Below, piece by piece: positions 1-5,745 of a stretch of 6,591 nt of DNA. The stretch covers positions 1 to 6,591 of the forward strand of contig JAJYFI010000095.1 of NCBI GenBank assembly GCA_021790955.1, read 5' to 3'. Source of the DNA: a bacterium. Its GTDB lineage: Bacteria > Elusimicrobiota > Elusimicrobia > UBA1565 > UBA9628. Position 1 is the first letter of the stretch. Each line of letters starts with the position of its first letter. The position numbers and the translations under genes are program-made. The notes under the pieces were generated by a model. It made no database searches. It saw nothing but the letters and a program-made list of their open reading frames with translations, and had not been told where the DNA came from.

Positions 1-36
1 CAGGACCACCCGGCCCGCTCGATCCACGACGCGCTA
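1..36 (-). other. In-frame TAG with ATPase-like frame continuing to the window edge
   Basis: On the minus strand the ATPase frame reads LDR, then TAG (complement of 34-36), then eleven more codons, RVVDRAGRVVL, open to base 1. In P1B ATPases the segment after SPEDK is a short charged helix followed by a hydrophobic strand that leads into GDGxND. The residues after the TAG fit this (charged, then GRVVL). The stop therefore looks like a nonsense codon inside the gene rather than its natural end. TAG also ends the USP gene and the partial kinase gene here, so general TAG reassignment is unlikely. A natural early end or an assembly error remains possible. Confidence 0.6.
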
Positions 37-1536
37 TCGGTCGAGGACGATCGCGACCTTGTCCTCGGGGCTCGCCCCGGCCTTGAGCTCCGTCACGCCC
101 ACGGCGTCGGCCAGGTACCGGACCTCGGCTTCCCGGTCCCCCGAGACGATCATCAGCTTTTCGAAGCGATGAAGGCGGGGGAGATGCGTGAGGAAGGAGC
201 GGCTTTCTGGACGCGGCGCGTCCCGGAACCGCAGCAGCGCGGCGAAGGCCCCCTCTTGGAGCATCACGCATTCAAGGCCGCCCGCCGACGGCGGGAAATC
301 GAGGCCCAACGCCTCGGCTTGGCGCCGCCCCGTGATCCGGATCTCGCGCCCCTCCACGACGCCCATCAGGCCCTCCCCAGGCCTCTCGTGAATCTCCTGC
401 GCCTCGGGAATCTCGACGTTCTCCGCGCGAGCGGCGTCGAGGATCGCGCGAGCGAGGGGATGGCGCGAATAGCGCTCGAGCCCGGCCGCGAGAGAAAGGG
501 CCTCCTGCCTCGTCATGGGGGGCGCGGCCGTCAGATCCGTCAGGGCCGGCCTGCCGTAGGTGAGCGTCCCCGTCTTGTCGAAGATGGCGGTGCGGCAACC
601 GCCGATCCGTTCGAGCGCCGCCGGGTCGCGGACCACGATGGATCTCGAGGCCGCCAGCGACACCGCGCCGATCACCGACACGGGAACCGCGATGATGAGC
701 GGGCAGGGCGTCGCCGAGACGAGCACCGCCAGGAACCTCTCGGAGCGGCCTCCCGCGATCCAGGCCGCGGCGGCGACCGCGATCGCGAGGGGAGAATACC
801 AGGCCGCGACCTCGTCGGCCAGCCGCCTCAGCCGCGGTCGGCGCTGGATCGATTCCTCCATGACGCGCATGATGGCGGCATACCGGGAATCCTTGGCGGG
901 CTTTAAGGCCTTGATCGTCAAAAGGCTTTCCCCGTTGAGCGCCCCGGAGAGCGTCGAGGATCCCACGTTTTTTTCCATGCGGAAGGGCTCCCCCGTCAAG
1001 AACGACTCGTCCATCCAGCCTCGCCCCGACAGGACGACGCCGTCGGCGGGCGCGATCTCGTGAGGATGGACGGACAGGACGTCTCCCGGCAGGATGTCCT
1101 CCACGGAGACGTCCTCGACGCCGGAGCTCGTGACGCGGTGCGCCGTCTGCGGCATGCGCCGGGCCATGGCCTCCAGGATGCGGGAGGCCCTCCGTGACGC
1201 CAGGCCCTCGAGCGCCTCGCCTCCCGAGAGCATGAGGACGAGGATCGCCGCGACGAGCCATTGGGACATCACGAGGGCCGCCGCGAAGGAGACGAGCGCC
1301 AGCAAATCCGCCCTGAACTCGCCGGCCAGAAGGCGCTTGGCGACCCCGAAACCAAGAGGAAAGACGCCGAGCGCCAGCGCCGGCAGGACCGCGAGATCCC
1401 GCCAGGCTGCGGCTCCCCGCGGCCAAAAGGAGAAGAGGATGTAAAGCCCGATCCCGGCGCCGGCGACGCCGGCGATGAGGAGCCGGCTCCATCCCGATCG
1501 CGGCTCAGGCGGTGACGGGGCCGAAGTTCCAGACAT
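34..1536 (-). CDS. Heavy-metal-type (P1B-like) P-type ATPase, C-terminally interrupted by TAG
   Basis: Predicted inner-membrane ATP-driven cation pump. Visible in the 500 residues: four N-terminal hydrophobic segments (about 17-38, 47-70, 77-104), the actuator TGE at 181-183, a membrane pair at 248-262 and 267-297 with the metal-site motif Thr-Pro-Cys (276-278), the phosphorylated Asp320 in DKTGT, the nucleotide-domain His-Pro at 359-360, and the Gly-Asp-Arg at 466-468. There is no N-terminal metal-binding domain. The TPC form occurs in a subset of P1B ATPases, but the metal cannot be assigned. The reading frame stops right after the SPEDK segment, so the family's GDGxNDxP hinge motif and the last two helices are missing. 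Family members usually exceed 600 residues. The ATG at 1534-1536 has no clear ribosome site. It lies 44 bases after the USP stop and is probably co-transcribed with it. Family call is sure; whether the product works is not. Confidence 0.88.
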   Translation of the reverse strand: MSGTSAPSPPEPRSGWSRLLIAGVAGAGIGLYILFSFWPRGAAAWRDLAVLPALALGVFPLGFGVAKRLLAGEFRADLLALVSFAAALVMSQWLVAAILVLMLSGGEALEGLASRRASRILEAMARRMPQTAHRVTSSGVEDVSVEDILPGDVLSVHPHEIAPADGVVLSGRGWMDESFLTGEPFRMEKNVGSSTLSGALNGESLLTIKALKPAKDSRYAAIMRVMEESIQRRPRLRRLADEVAAWYSPLAIAVAAAAWIAGGRSERFLAVLVSATPCPLIIAVPVSVIGAVSLAASRSIVVRDPAALERIGGCRTAIFDKTGTLTYGRPALTDLTAAPPMTRQEALSLAAGLERYSRHPLARAILDAARAENVEIPEAQEIHERPGEGLMGVVEGREIRITGRRQAEALGLDFPPSAGGLECVMLQEGAFAALLRFRDAPRPESRSFLTHLPRLHRFEKLMIVSGDREAEVRYLADAVGVTELKAGASPEDKVAIVLDR

Positions 1537-1580
1537 GGAATCGCGCGGCCGGTCGCACCGGTTCAGCCCCGCCTTTCGCG

Positions 1581-2501
1581 CTAAGGGATCCCCGCCGACT
1601 TTCGATCGTGGCGCAGCAGCACCGAGACTCCGTCGCTCAAGCGGCGCGAGGCGAGGCCGGGCGGGATCGCCAGGATCGGCTTCGTCGAATGCCTGATGAC
1701 GCGTTCGACCGTCGTTCCCAGGATGGTGTCGTTGAGAAATCCCCTGTGATGCGCGGCCATGACGACAAGATCCGCGTCCGACGAGGCCGCGACGATCTGC
1801 TCGTCCGTCTTGCCGAAGCCCAAGCGCATGGACGGCTTGCAGGCGCGGCGCACGTGCGGCGTCAGACGCGAGAGCGCCGCCGCCAGCCTCGACTTCGCCT
1901 CCTTGATCGCCGCCGGATCGGCGTCAAGAGCCGCGTCGAGAACGTGAAACGCCGTCAGCCGGGCCTTGAAAGCCTGGGCCGCATACGCCGCCGCCTGGAG
2001 GCCCGTCAGGGCGTAAGGCTCGAAGTTGACCGGGGCGAGGACGTTCTTGAAGGTTCCGGGCTTGCCGCGCACGACCAAGACCGGGATCACCGAATGATAA
2101 ACGACCGTCTCCGCGATGGAGCCTTGGATCGCGCGCTGAAGCCCCGTGCGCCCATGCGTCCCCATCACGATGAGATCGAATCCCAAATCCTTGCCCCAGG
2201 AGAGGATCGTCTCCTCGACCTCCCCCGGCACGACCCCGACGTCGGCCGAGAGCCCGAGCTTCGTGCGGAGCTCCTCCAGGGCCTCCGCGCTCGCGCGGGC
2301 GGTCGCTGTCGAAGACGGCATCCCCGCCTTCAGGCCGGAATAAATCCACGGCTGAACGTAGATTCCCTCCACCTTCGCGCCGAATTCCCGCCCAAGAAGC
2401 TGGGCCTGCTGCCAGGCCGGCACGGAGGCTTCGGAAAGGTCGAGGGGCACGAGAATCTTCTTGGGAGGGAACATCGCCATGTGCTCCGCCGATTTTTCCA
2501 T
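1581..2501 (-). CDS. Tandem-domain universal stress protein (UspA family)
   Basis: Cytoplasmic stress protein of 306 residues with two Usp folds. Domain 1 (about 14-146) has the full ATP-binding signature G-x2-G-x9-G-S (Gly114, Gly117, Gly127, Ser128) and the early Asp21. Domain 2 (about 151-282) keeps only the end of the signature (Gly262, Thr263): the first two glycines are Ala249 and His252, and the Asp is Asn159. ATP binding is thus expected mainly in domain 1. Length and layout match tandem USPs such as mycobacterial Rv2623. Start ATG 2499-2501 is preferred over internal Met8 and Met10 because a good ribosome site lies upstream. The gene follows Hsp20 by 114 bases and precedes the P-type ATPase by 44. 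The stop is TAG, with a backup TGA five codons later. Partners and the exact role of this family member cannot be read from the sequence. Confidence 0.93.
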   Translation of the reverse strand: MEKSAEHMAMFPPKKILVPLDLSEASVPAWQQAQLLGREFGAKVEGIYVQPWIYSGLKAGMPSSTATARASAEALEELRTKLGLSADVGVVPGEVEETILSWGKDLGFDLIVMGTHGRTGLQRAIQGSIAETVVYHSVIPVLVVRGKPGTFKNVLAPVNFEPYALTGLQAAAYAAQAFKARLTAFHVLDAALDADPAAIKEAKSRLAAALSRLTPHVRRACKPSMRLGFGKTDEQIVAASSDADLVVMAAHHRGFLNDTILGTTVERVIRHSTKPILAIPPGLASRRLSDGVSVLLRHDRKSAGIP

Positions 2502-2512
2502 AGGAATTTGGG

Positions 2513-2519
2513 CTCCTTT
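2513..2519 (-). promoter_or_regulatory. Ribosome binding site of the USP gene
   Basis: The minus strand reads AAAGGAG, 11 bases upstream of the ATG at 2499-2501. This favours that start over the internal Met codons 8 and 10. The spacing is slightly long but within the usual range. Confidence 0.6.
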
Positions 2520-2567
2520 GAATCCGGGTCAGTCAGCTTTCATGCAACATTTAGGCCTGAGCGAGAA

Positions 2568-2597
2568 TCCGGCGGAGCGGGGGGCCGCTCCGCCGGA
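2568..2597 (-). terminator. Perfect 13-bp hairpin between Hsp20 and USP (terminator or attenuator candidate)
   Basis: Arms 2568-2580 (TCCGGCGGAGCGG) and 2585-2597 are exact reverse complements around a four-base loop (GGGG on the plus strand). The hairpin begins 18 bases after the Hsp20 stop codon in the direction of transcription. On the minus strand the following bases are TTCTCGCTC, a poor U-tract, so it is not a textbook intrinsic terminator. It could lower read-through into USP, protect the 3' end of the Hsp20 mRNA, or do both. The stem is certain; its function is inferred. Confidence 0.6.
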
Positions 2598-2615
2598 AAT
2601 ATCGCTTAAGGCCGC

Positions 2616-3107
2616 TTATTCGACCCTGATGTTGATGCCGCGGCTTTTCGTCTCATGCGGCTTGGGCATCGAGACCGTCAAGAGCCCTTCCTTCTGCGTG
2701 GCCTTCACGTCCTCCGGGTGGATGCCCGATGGAAGGACGAAGTCGCGCCGGAAGGAGCCGTAGACCATCTCGTGCCGGAGGCACTCGCGGCCCTTCTCCT
2801 CCTTCGACTCCTTGCGCTCCCCGCTGATCGAGAGGACGCCGTTCTCGACGTTGATCTTGACGTCCTCCTTGCGCAGCCCGGGCACAGCCGCGGTGATGAT
2901 GTATTCCTTGTCCGTCTCGTGGATGTCCACCCGAGGCCACCACGTCTGCCGCAGCGACGGATAGCGCATCATGGGGAAACCGCTCAAGAGGTCGTCGAAA
3001 ATATCCGAAAACCCGCCGAACAGGGACGGAAAGCCCCTGAATAAGGAAGGCACTCCGAGCGTCTCTTCCTCCTCTTCTCTCACCGCCATTTCTCTGGATC
3101 CAGCCAT
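2616..3107 (-). CDS. Small heat-shock protein, Hsp20 / alpha-crystallin family
   Basis: ATP-independent holdase chaperone that binds unfolding proteins in the cytoplasm, usually as a large oligomer. The 163 residues contain a short N-terminal arm rich in Phe and Gly (20-50; SLFRGF and SLFGGF are near-repeats), the alpha-crystallin domain at about 58-150 (VDIHETDKEY start, ENGVLSISGER strand, and the conserved EGLLTVSMPKP near 140-150), and a C-terminal tail with the I-x-I oligomerisation motif (Ile158, Ile160). A strong ribosome site AGGAGG (complement of 3115-3120) lies seven bases before the ATG. It is the first gene of the minus-strand stress block. The leader carries an inverted repeat at 3145-3175, but I saw no CIRCE element and no obvious RNA thermometer masking the ribosome site. 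Identity is very sure. Confidence 0.96.
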   Translation of the reverse strand: MAGSREMAVREEEEETLGVPSLFRGFPSLFGGFSDIFDDLLSGFPMMRYPSLRQTWWPRVDIHETDKEYIITAAVPGLRKEDVKINVENGVLSISGERKESKEEKGRECLRHEMVYGSFRRDFVLPSGIHPEDVKATQKEGLLTVSMPKPHETKSRGINIRVE

Positions 3108-3144
3108 GTGATTTCCTCCTCTTTATTTTTTTAAGTCCCGCCAA

Positions 3145-3175
3145 TTGAAGGCGGCGCCAGCCGCCGATGATTCAA
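3145..3175. repeat. Inverted repeat in the Hsp20 leader
   Basis: GGCGGC (3150-3155) pairs with GCCGCC (3160-3165) around the loop GCCA, and an outer TTGAA (3145-3149) pairs with TTCAA (3171-3175), with five unpaired bases (3166-3170) on one side. It lies 37-68 bases upstream of the Hsp20 ATG. It could form an mRNA hairpin in the leader or be a protein-binding site. No T-run follows on either strand, so it is not a normal terminator. Confidence 0.4.
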
Positions 3176-3255
3176 CGCCTTGCCATTTCGCAACGGAACT
3201 GCCGCCGCCGGGAACGGGGGCGCCGAATTGTTGCGTCTCCTTTCGTCGAAACGTC

Positions 3256-3423
3256 ATGAGCCAGAAACGCCGCCCCGCCCCCGTCCACTCCAAGCGTCCC
3301 AACGCCAAAGGCAGGACGAAAAATCGCCGCCACGGCACCGGCCATTGGGTGACCTGGGTGGACGAGGCCCGCATGGGCTATCCCGCGTTCAGGGCGGGCC
3401 AGCCGCCCAAACGGCGACATTAA
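3256..3423 (+). CDS. Possible small, very basic hypothetical protein (55 aa)
   Basis: I do not recognise this protein. From the ATG at 3256-3258 it starts MSQKRRPAPVHSKRP and ends QPPKRRH. It is rich in Arg, Lys, Pro and His, with one central GHWVTWVDEARMGYP segment and no membrane helix. The basic ends would suit nucleic-acid or ribosome binding, but this is only inference. In its favour: third codon positions are mostly G or C from this ATG onward, as in the neighbours, and less so upstream of it. Against it: no Shine-Dalgarno before the ATG, and an antisense open frame over the same bases. The frame extends upstream to a TTG at 3145, but that part looks noncoding. Confidence 0.35.
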   Translation: MSQKRRPAPVHSKRPNAKGRTKNRRHGTGHWVTWVDEARMGYPAFRAGQPPKRRH

Positions 3424-3461
3424 GCGGCGGCCCCGGGCGCGTCCTTGGCCGTGCCACGATA

Positions 3462-3467
3462 TATAAT
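3462..3467 (+). promoter_or_regulatory. -10 box candidate (TATAAT) for the phosphoribosyltransferase-CBS operon
   Basis: An exact consensus TATAAT stands in GC-rich surroundings, 45 bases before the ATG at 3513, which would give a leader of about 40 bases. No good -35 hexamer is found 16-18 bases upstream; TTGGCC at 3445-3450 is too close. The promoter may be activator-dependent, or the match may be chance. Confidence 0.45.
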
Positions 3468-3502
3468 GGAAAGTAGGCAGCATCGTTGCTTCGGCTTGGT
3501 TC

Positions 3503-3508
3503 GGAGGG
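3503..3508 (+). promoter_or_regulatory. Ribosome binding site deciding the phosphoribosyltransferase start
   Basis: GGAGGG lies four bases before the ATG at 3513-3515 (GGAG is six before). It selects this ATG over the in-frame TTG at 3486-3488, which has no such site. Confidence 0.7.
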
Positions 3509-3512
3509 TGTC

Positions 3513-4163
3513 ATGGCGATGTTCCGCAACCGGCTTGAGGCGGGCCTTGAGCTCGCCAAGCATCTGGAGTCCTACCGGGGAGACCCGAAGGCCGTCGTCT
3601 TGGCCGTCCCCCGCGGCGGCCTCGTGCTGGGGCGCGTGATCGCCGACAAGCTGGGGCTTGATCTCGACGTCGTTCTCGTCAAGAAAATAGGGCATCCGGT
3701 CAATCCCGAGTTGGCGATCGGGGCGGTGGGGCTCGGCGCCGAGCATCTCGACGAGGAAACCATCAAGAAAACGAGAGTGCCGGATTCCTACGTCGCTTCC
3801 CGCATCCGCGACATCAGGAGGACCCTGCGGGAGCGAGAATCGCTTTATCGCTCCGCCAAGGAGCCCGTGCCCCTCCTGGGCAAGACCGCGATCCTGGCCG
3901 ACGACGGGGTCGCGACGGGAGGCACCATGCTCGCGGCCATCTGGCAGGCGCGGTTGCGCCATCCGGTCCGCGTCATCGTGGCGACGCCGGTCGCCTCCTG
4001 GTCGGCCTTCCGGCTCCTGGCGCGCCAAGCGGACCAGATCGTCTGCCCCCATGTCTCGGAGGATTTCGCGGCCATCGGGGAGTTCTACGAGGACTTCGGG
4101 ACCATCACCGACGCCGAGGCCGTCCACCTCCTCGGAGGCACGTCATGCGCGTCCAAGAAGTGA
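3513..4163 (+). CDS. Phosphoribosyltransferase-family protein (COG1926-like)
   Basis: A type I phosphoribosyltransferase fold of 216 residues, presumably using PRPP; the acceptor is not known for this subfamily. Seen: an N-terminal F-R-N-R-x-E-A-G start, the PRGG loop at 33-36, the KKIGHPVNPELAIGAVG segment (57-72), the PRPP-binding loop at 126-139 with acidic pair Asp130-Asp131 followed by GVATGGTM, and the C-terminal CPHVSEDFAAIGEFYEDF stretch (178-195) typical of this family. The ATG at 3513 is chosen for its ribosome site; a TTG 27 bases upstream would add nine residues that do not look conserved. The CBS-domain gene starts inside its 3' end, so the two are almost surely co-translated. 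Mycobacterial Rv0571c, a DosR-regulon member, carries a domain of this type. Family is sure, biochemical role unknown. Confidence 0.9.
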   Translation: MAMFRNRLEAGLELAKHLESYRGDPKAVVLAVPRGGLVLGRVIADKLGLDLDVVLVKKIGHPVNPELAIGAVGLGAEHLDEETIKKTRVPDSYVASRIRDIRRTLRERESLYRSAKEPVPLLGKTAILADDGVATGGTMLAAIWQARLRHPVRVIVATPVASWSAFRLLARQADQIVCPHVSEDFAAIGEFYEDFGTITDAEAVHLLGGTSCASKK

Positions 4164-4567
4164 TGCAACGGCAGCTCTATACCGTCGAACCCGGGATCTC
4201 CCTTGCCGAAGCCGCCCGGCTCATGCGCTCTCGGAACGTCGGCTCCCTGCCGGTCTGTCGCCTCGGCCGCCTCGAGGGCTTCCTCACCGACCGCGATATC
4301 GTCATTCGAGCGATCGCCGGCGGCTGCGATCCCAAGGAGACGACCGTCGGCGAAATCATGTCGAAGAAGCCTTCCTGCGTCCATGGCGACGAGGAAATCT
4401 CTCGAGCGGCCCAGATCATGATTGAAGGGAAATGCCGGAGACTGCCCGTCCTCGACCGGAACGAGCGGCTCGTGGGGATCGTCTCCGTCTCGGATCTCAT
4501 CAAAGACCCGGAGGGCGCGACCGCGGCCGAGGATATCCTCCGGGAGGCGGCGTCCTCCGTCTTTTAA
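4145..4567 (+). CDS. Two-CBS-domain (Bateman module) protein
   Basis: A stand-alone Bateman module of 140 residues, likely cytoplasmic. Such modules commonly bind adenine nucleotides such as AMP, ATP or SAM and report energy state. CBS1 spans about 1-62, with VGSLPV and the ligand-contacting TDRD at 48-51. CBS2 spans about 66-122, with RRLPVLD and SVSD at 114-117. No other domain is fused. Size and layout resemble mycobacterial Hrp1 (Rv2626c). The ATG overlaps the end of the phosphoribosyltransferase gene by 19 bases, and its GGAGG ribosome site (4134-4138, six bases upstream) lies inside that gene, so translation is probably coupled. Its TAA shares the TTAA at 4564-4567 with the stop of the convergent kinase gene. 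Identity is very sure; ligand and target are not visible. Confidence 0.94.
   Translation: MRVQEVMQRQLYTVEPGISLAEAARLMRSRNVGSLPVCRLGRLEGFLTDRDIVIRAIAGGCDPKETTVGEIMSKKPSCVHGDEEISRAAQIMIEGKCRRLPVLDRNERLVGIVSVSDLIKDPEGATAAEDILREAASSVF
4543..4565 (+). terminator. Weak terminator candidate at the end of the CBS gene
   Basis: GGAGG (4543-4547) pairs with CCTCC (4554-4558) around a six-base loop, followed by G and then TCTTTT (4560-4565), which runs into the stop codon. The five-pair GC stem and four-T run make a weak intrinsic terminator that would lie in the last codons of the gene. A competing stem pairs 4554-4559 with 4572-4577. Confidence 0.22.
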
Positions 4568-5742
4568 CCCCCGGAGGCCGCAGCCAGGCGCGGCTCCGGC
4601 GCCTCCTCCGGTTCTCGCCGGGAAAGAGTGAAGAAAAAAGTCGCCCCCGCTCCGGGGCGCCCCTCGGCCCAAATCCGGCCGCCGTGGCGATTGATCACGC
4701 GCTCGACCGTCGCGAGCCCGACCCCGGTTCCCGCGAAATCCTGGCGGGCGTGCAGCCTTGAGAAGGGCTTGAAGAGCTTTCCCGCCTCCTCCATGCTGAA
4801 GCCCGCGCCGTCGTCGCGGACGAAATAGACCGGGCCGTCCGAACCCACGGAGACTCCGAAGGAGATGTGGGCAAGAGGCTTCTTGGCGGTGAATTTCCAG
4901 GCGTTGCGCAGGAGGTTCTCCATCACCACGCGCAGAAACTCGGGGTCCCCGTTCGCGGTGACGTCTTTTTGGACGTCGAACTCGACCTTCCGTTGCGGCT
5001 CATCCCGCCGCAGTTCCGCGGCGATCCCGGCGGCGAGGCGGCTCATGTCGACGCTGCGCATGCGCAGCTGGGCGCGGGTCGCCTCGGAGAACTTGAGAAG
5101 GGCGTCGATGAGGCGCAAAAGCTCCTCGGCCGAGCCCGCGATCTTCTGCAGGAGGCTGCGGCCGTCGTCGCCAAGGCGGCCCGAGTAGACCTCGACCAAG
5201 ATCTCGCTGAAGCTTTGGATATGGCGCAAAGGCGCCCTCAACTCGTGGGAGACCGCGTGGGTGAAGGAGAGCGCCTCCTCGATCCTCCTCTCATGCTCCC
5301 GTCGCTCCGCCTCCCAGAGCCGCTCCTGCTGAAGGCGGATCGTCGCCGCCTGTCTTTCCAAATCGACGAAGACCATGACCTTGGACCGCAGGATCTCGGG
5401 CACGACGGGCTTGAAGATATAGTCCACCGCCCCCACCTCATATCCCCTGAAAACGGAGGCGTCTCCCGTGTAGGCGGCCGTCATGAAGATGATGGGGGTA
5501 TGCTTCGTTTTCTCGCGCTCCCGCATGAGGGTTGCCACCTCGAAGCCGTCCAATCCCGGCATCTGAACGTCGAGCAGGACGACCGTGAAATTCATATCGA
5601 GCATCCGGAGCAGCGCTTCCTGGCCGGAGCGCGCCTTGACGATGTTCTGGCCCAGGCCCGAGAGCACGGCCTCGACCGCGAGCAAGGACTCCGGCTGGTC
5701 GTCGACGACGAGGATGTTGGCCCGCCGATCGGAAGCCTCCAC
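4564..5742 (-). CDS. Receiver-histidine kinase protein (REC-HisKA-HATPase)
   Basis: Soluble signalling protein of 392 residues without membrane segments. A complete receiver domain (about 8-125) has acidic pair Asp14-Asp15, phospho-accepting Asp58, Thr88 and Lys111. A helical linker rich in Arg, Glu and Gln (about 127-157) is probably a coiled coil. The HisKA box follows with phospho-accepting His166 in SHELRAPLRHIQSF, then the ATPase domain: N box around Glu275-Asn280, G1 Asp310-Gly-Ala-Gly314 region, F box 324-330, G2 GTGVG 338-342. All key residues are present, so it should accept phosphate on the receiver and act as a kinase. The GTG at 5740-5742 lies three bases after the upstream stop, with a G-rich ribosome site (AGGGAGGGG) in the end of that gene. 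The likely phosphate donor is the hybrid kinase encoded upstream; the downstream target is not in the window. Confidence 0.93.
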   Translation of the reverse strand: MEASDRRANILVVDDQPESLLAVEAVLSGLGQNIVKARSGQEALLRMLDMNFTVVLLDVQMPGLDGFEVATLMREREKTKHTPIIFMTAAYTGDASVFRGYEVGAVDYIFKPVVPEILRSKVMVFVDLERQAATIRLQQERLWEAERREHERRIEEALSFTHAVSHELRAPLRHIQSFSEILVEVYSGRLGDDGRSLLQKIAGSAEELLRLIDALLKFSEATRAQLRMRSVDMSRLAAGIAAELRRDEPQRKVEFDVQKDVTANGDPEFLRVVMENLLRNAWKFTAKKPLAHISFGVSVGSDGPVYFVRDDGAGFSMEEAGKLFKPFSRLHARQDFAGTGVGLATVERVINRHGGRIWAEGRPGAGATFFFTLSRREPEEAPEPRLAAASGG

Positions 5743-5745
5743 GTC

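Larger units (their letters stand above)
3108..3512. other. Divergent intergenic region between Hsp20 and the phosphoribosyltransferase
   Basis: This 405-base stretch separates genes reading away from each other, so it should hold promoters for both. On the Hsp20 side there is the ribosome site, an AT-rich patch (3121-3134) and the inverted repeat at 3145-3175; I found no convincing -35/-10 pair there. The middle carries a possible short basic protein (3256-3423). On the phosphoribosyltransferase side there is a TATAAT at 3462-3467. A sequence AAGTCCCG at 3133-3140 resembles half of a DosR box, but the other half is absent. Confidence 0.6.

Noticed and set aside
169..1492. Long plus- and minus-strand frames overlapping the P-type ATPase
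   Set aside because: Low-complexity Arg-rich translations; the ATPase frame carries all the family motifs.
1549..1561. Small CCGGT/ACCGG hairpin between USP and the ATPase
   Set aside because: Five pairs with a three-base loop and no T-run; common by chance at this GC content.
1512..2609. A 365-codon plus-strand open frame opposite the USP gene
   Set aside because: Arg/Asp/His-rich translation with no recognisable domain. It lies antisense to a clear tandem USP and is explained by high GC.
3108..3135. RNA thermometer (ROSE or fourU) or CIRCE element before Hsp20
   Set aside because: No U-rich or CCUCC stretch was found to mask the AGGAGG, and no TTAGCACTC repeat is present.
3133..3140. AAGTCCCG resembling half of a DosR box
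   Set aside because: The other half (GGGACT) is replaced by a T-run, and the position is too close to the Hsp20 ribosome site. A half match of eight bases is weak.
3123..3374. An 83-codon minus-strand frame ending 15 bases before the Hsp20 start
   Set aside because: Could be a coupled leader peptide, but it has many Trp and Arg, no ribosome site I could see, and no recognisable domain. Its stop in the A-rich leader is easily chance.
3486..3512. TTG start nine codons upstream for the phosphoribosyltransferase
   Set aside because: No ribosome site before it, and it would overlap the good GGAGGG that serves the ATG at 3513.
3420..4127. A 235-codon minus-strand frame opposite the phosphoribosyltransferase
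   Set aside because: Antisense shadow of a gene with a clear PRPP loop; no domain seen.
4085..4672. A 195-codon minus-strand frame opposite the CBS gene
   Set aside because: Antisense shadow; no domain, and it overlaps the end of the kinase gene.
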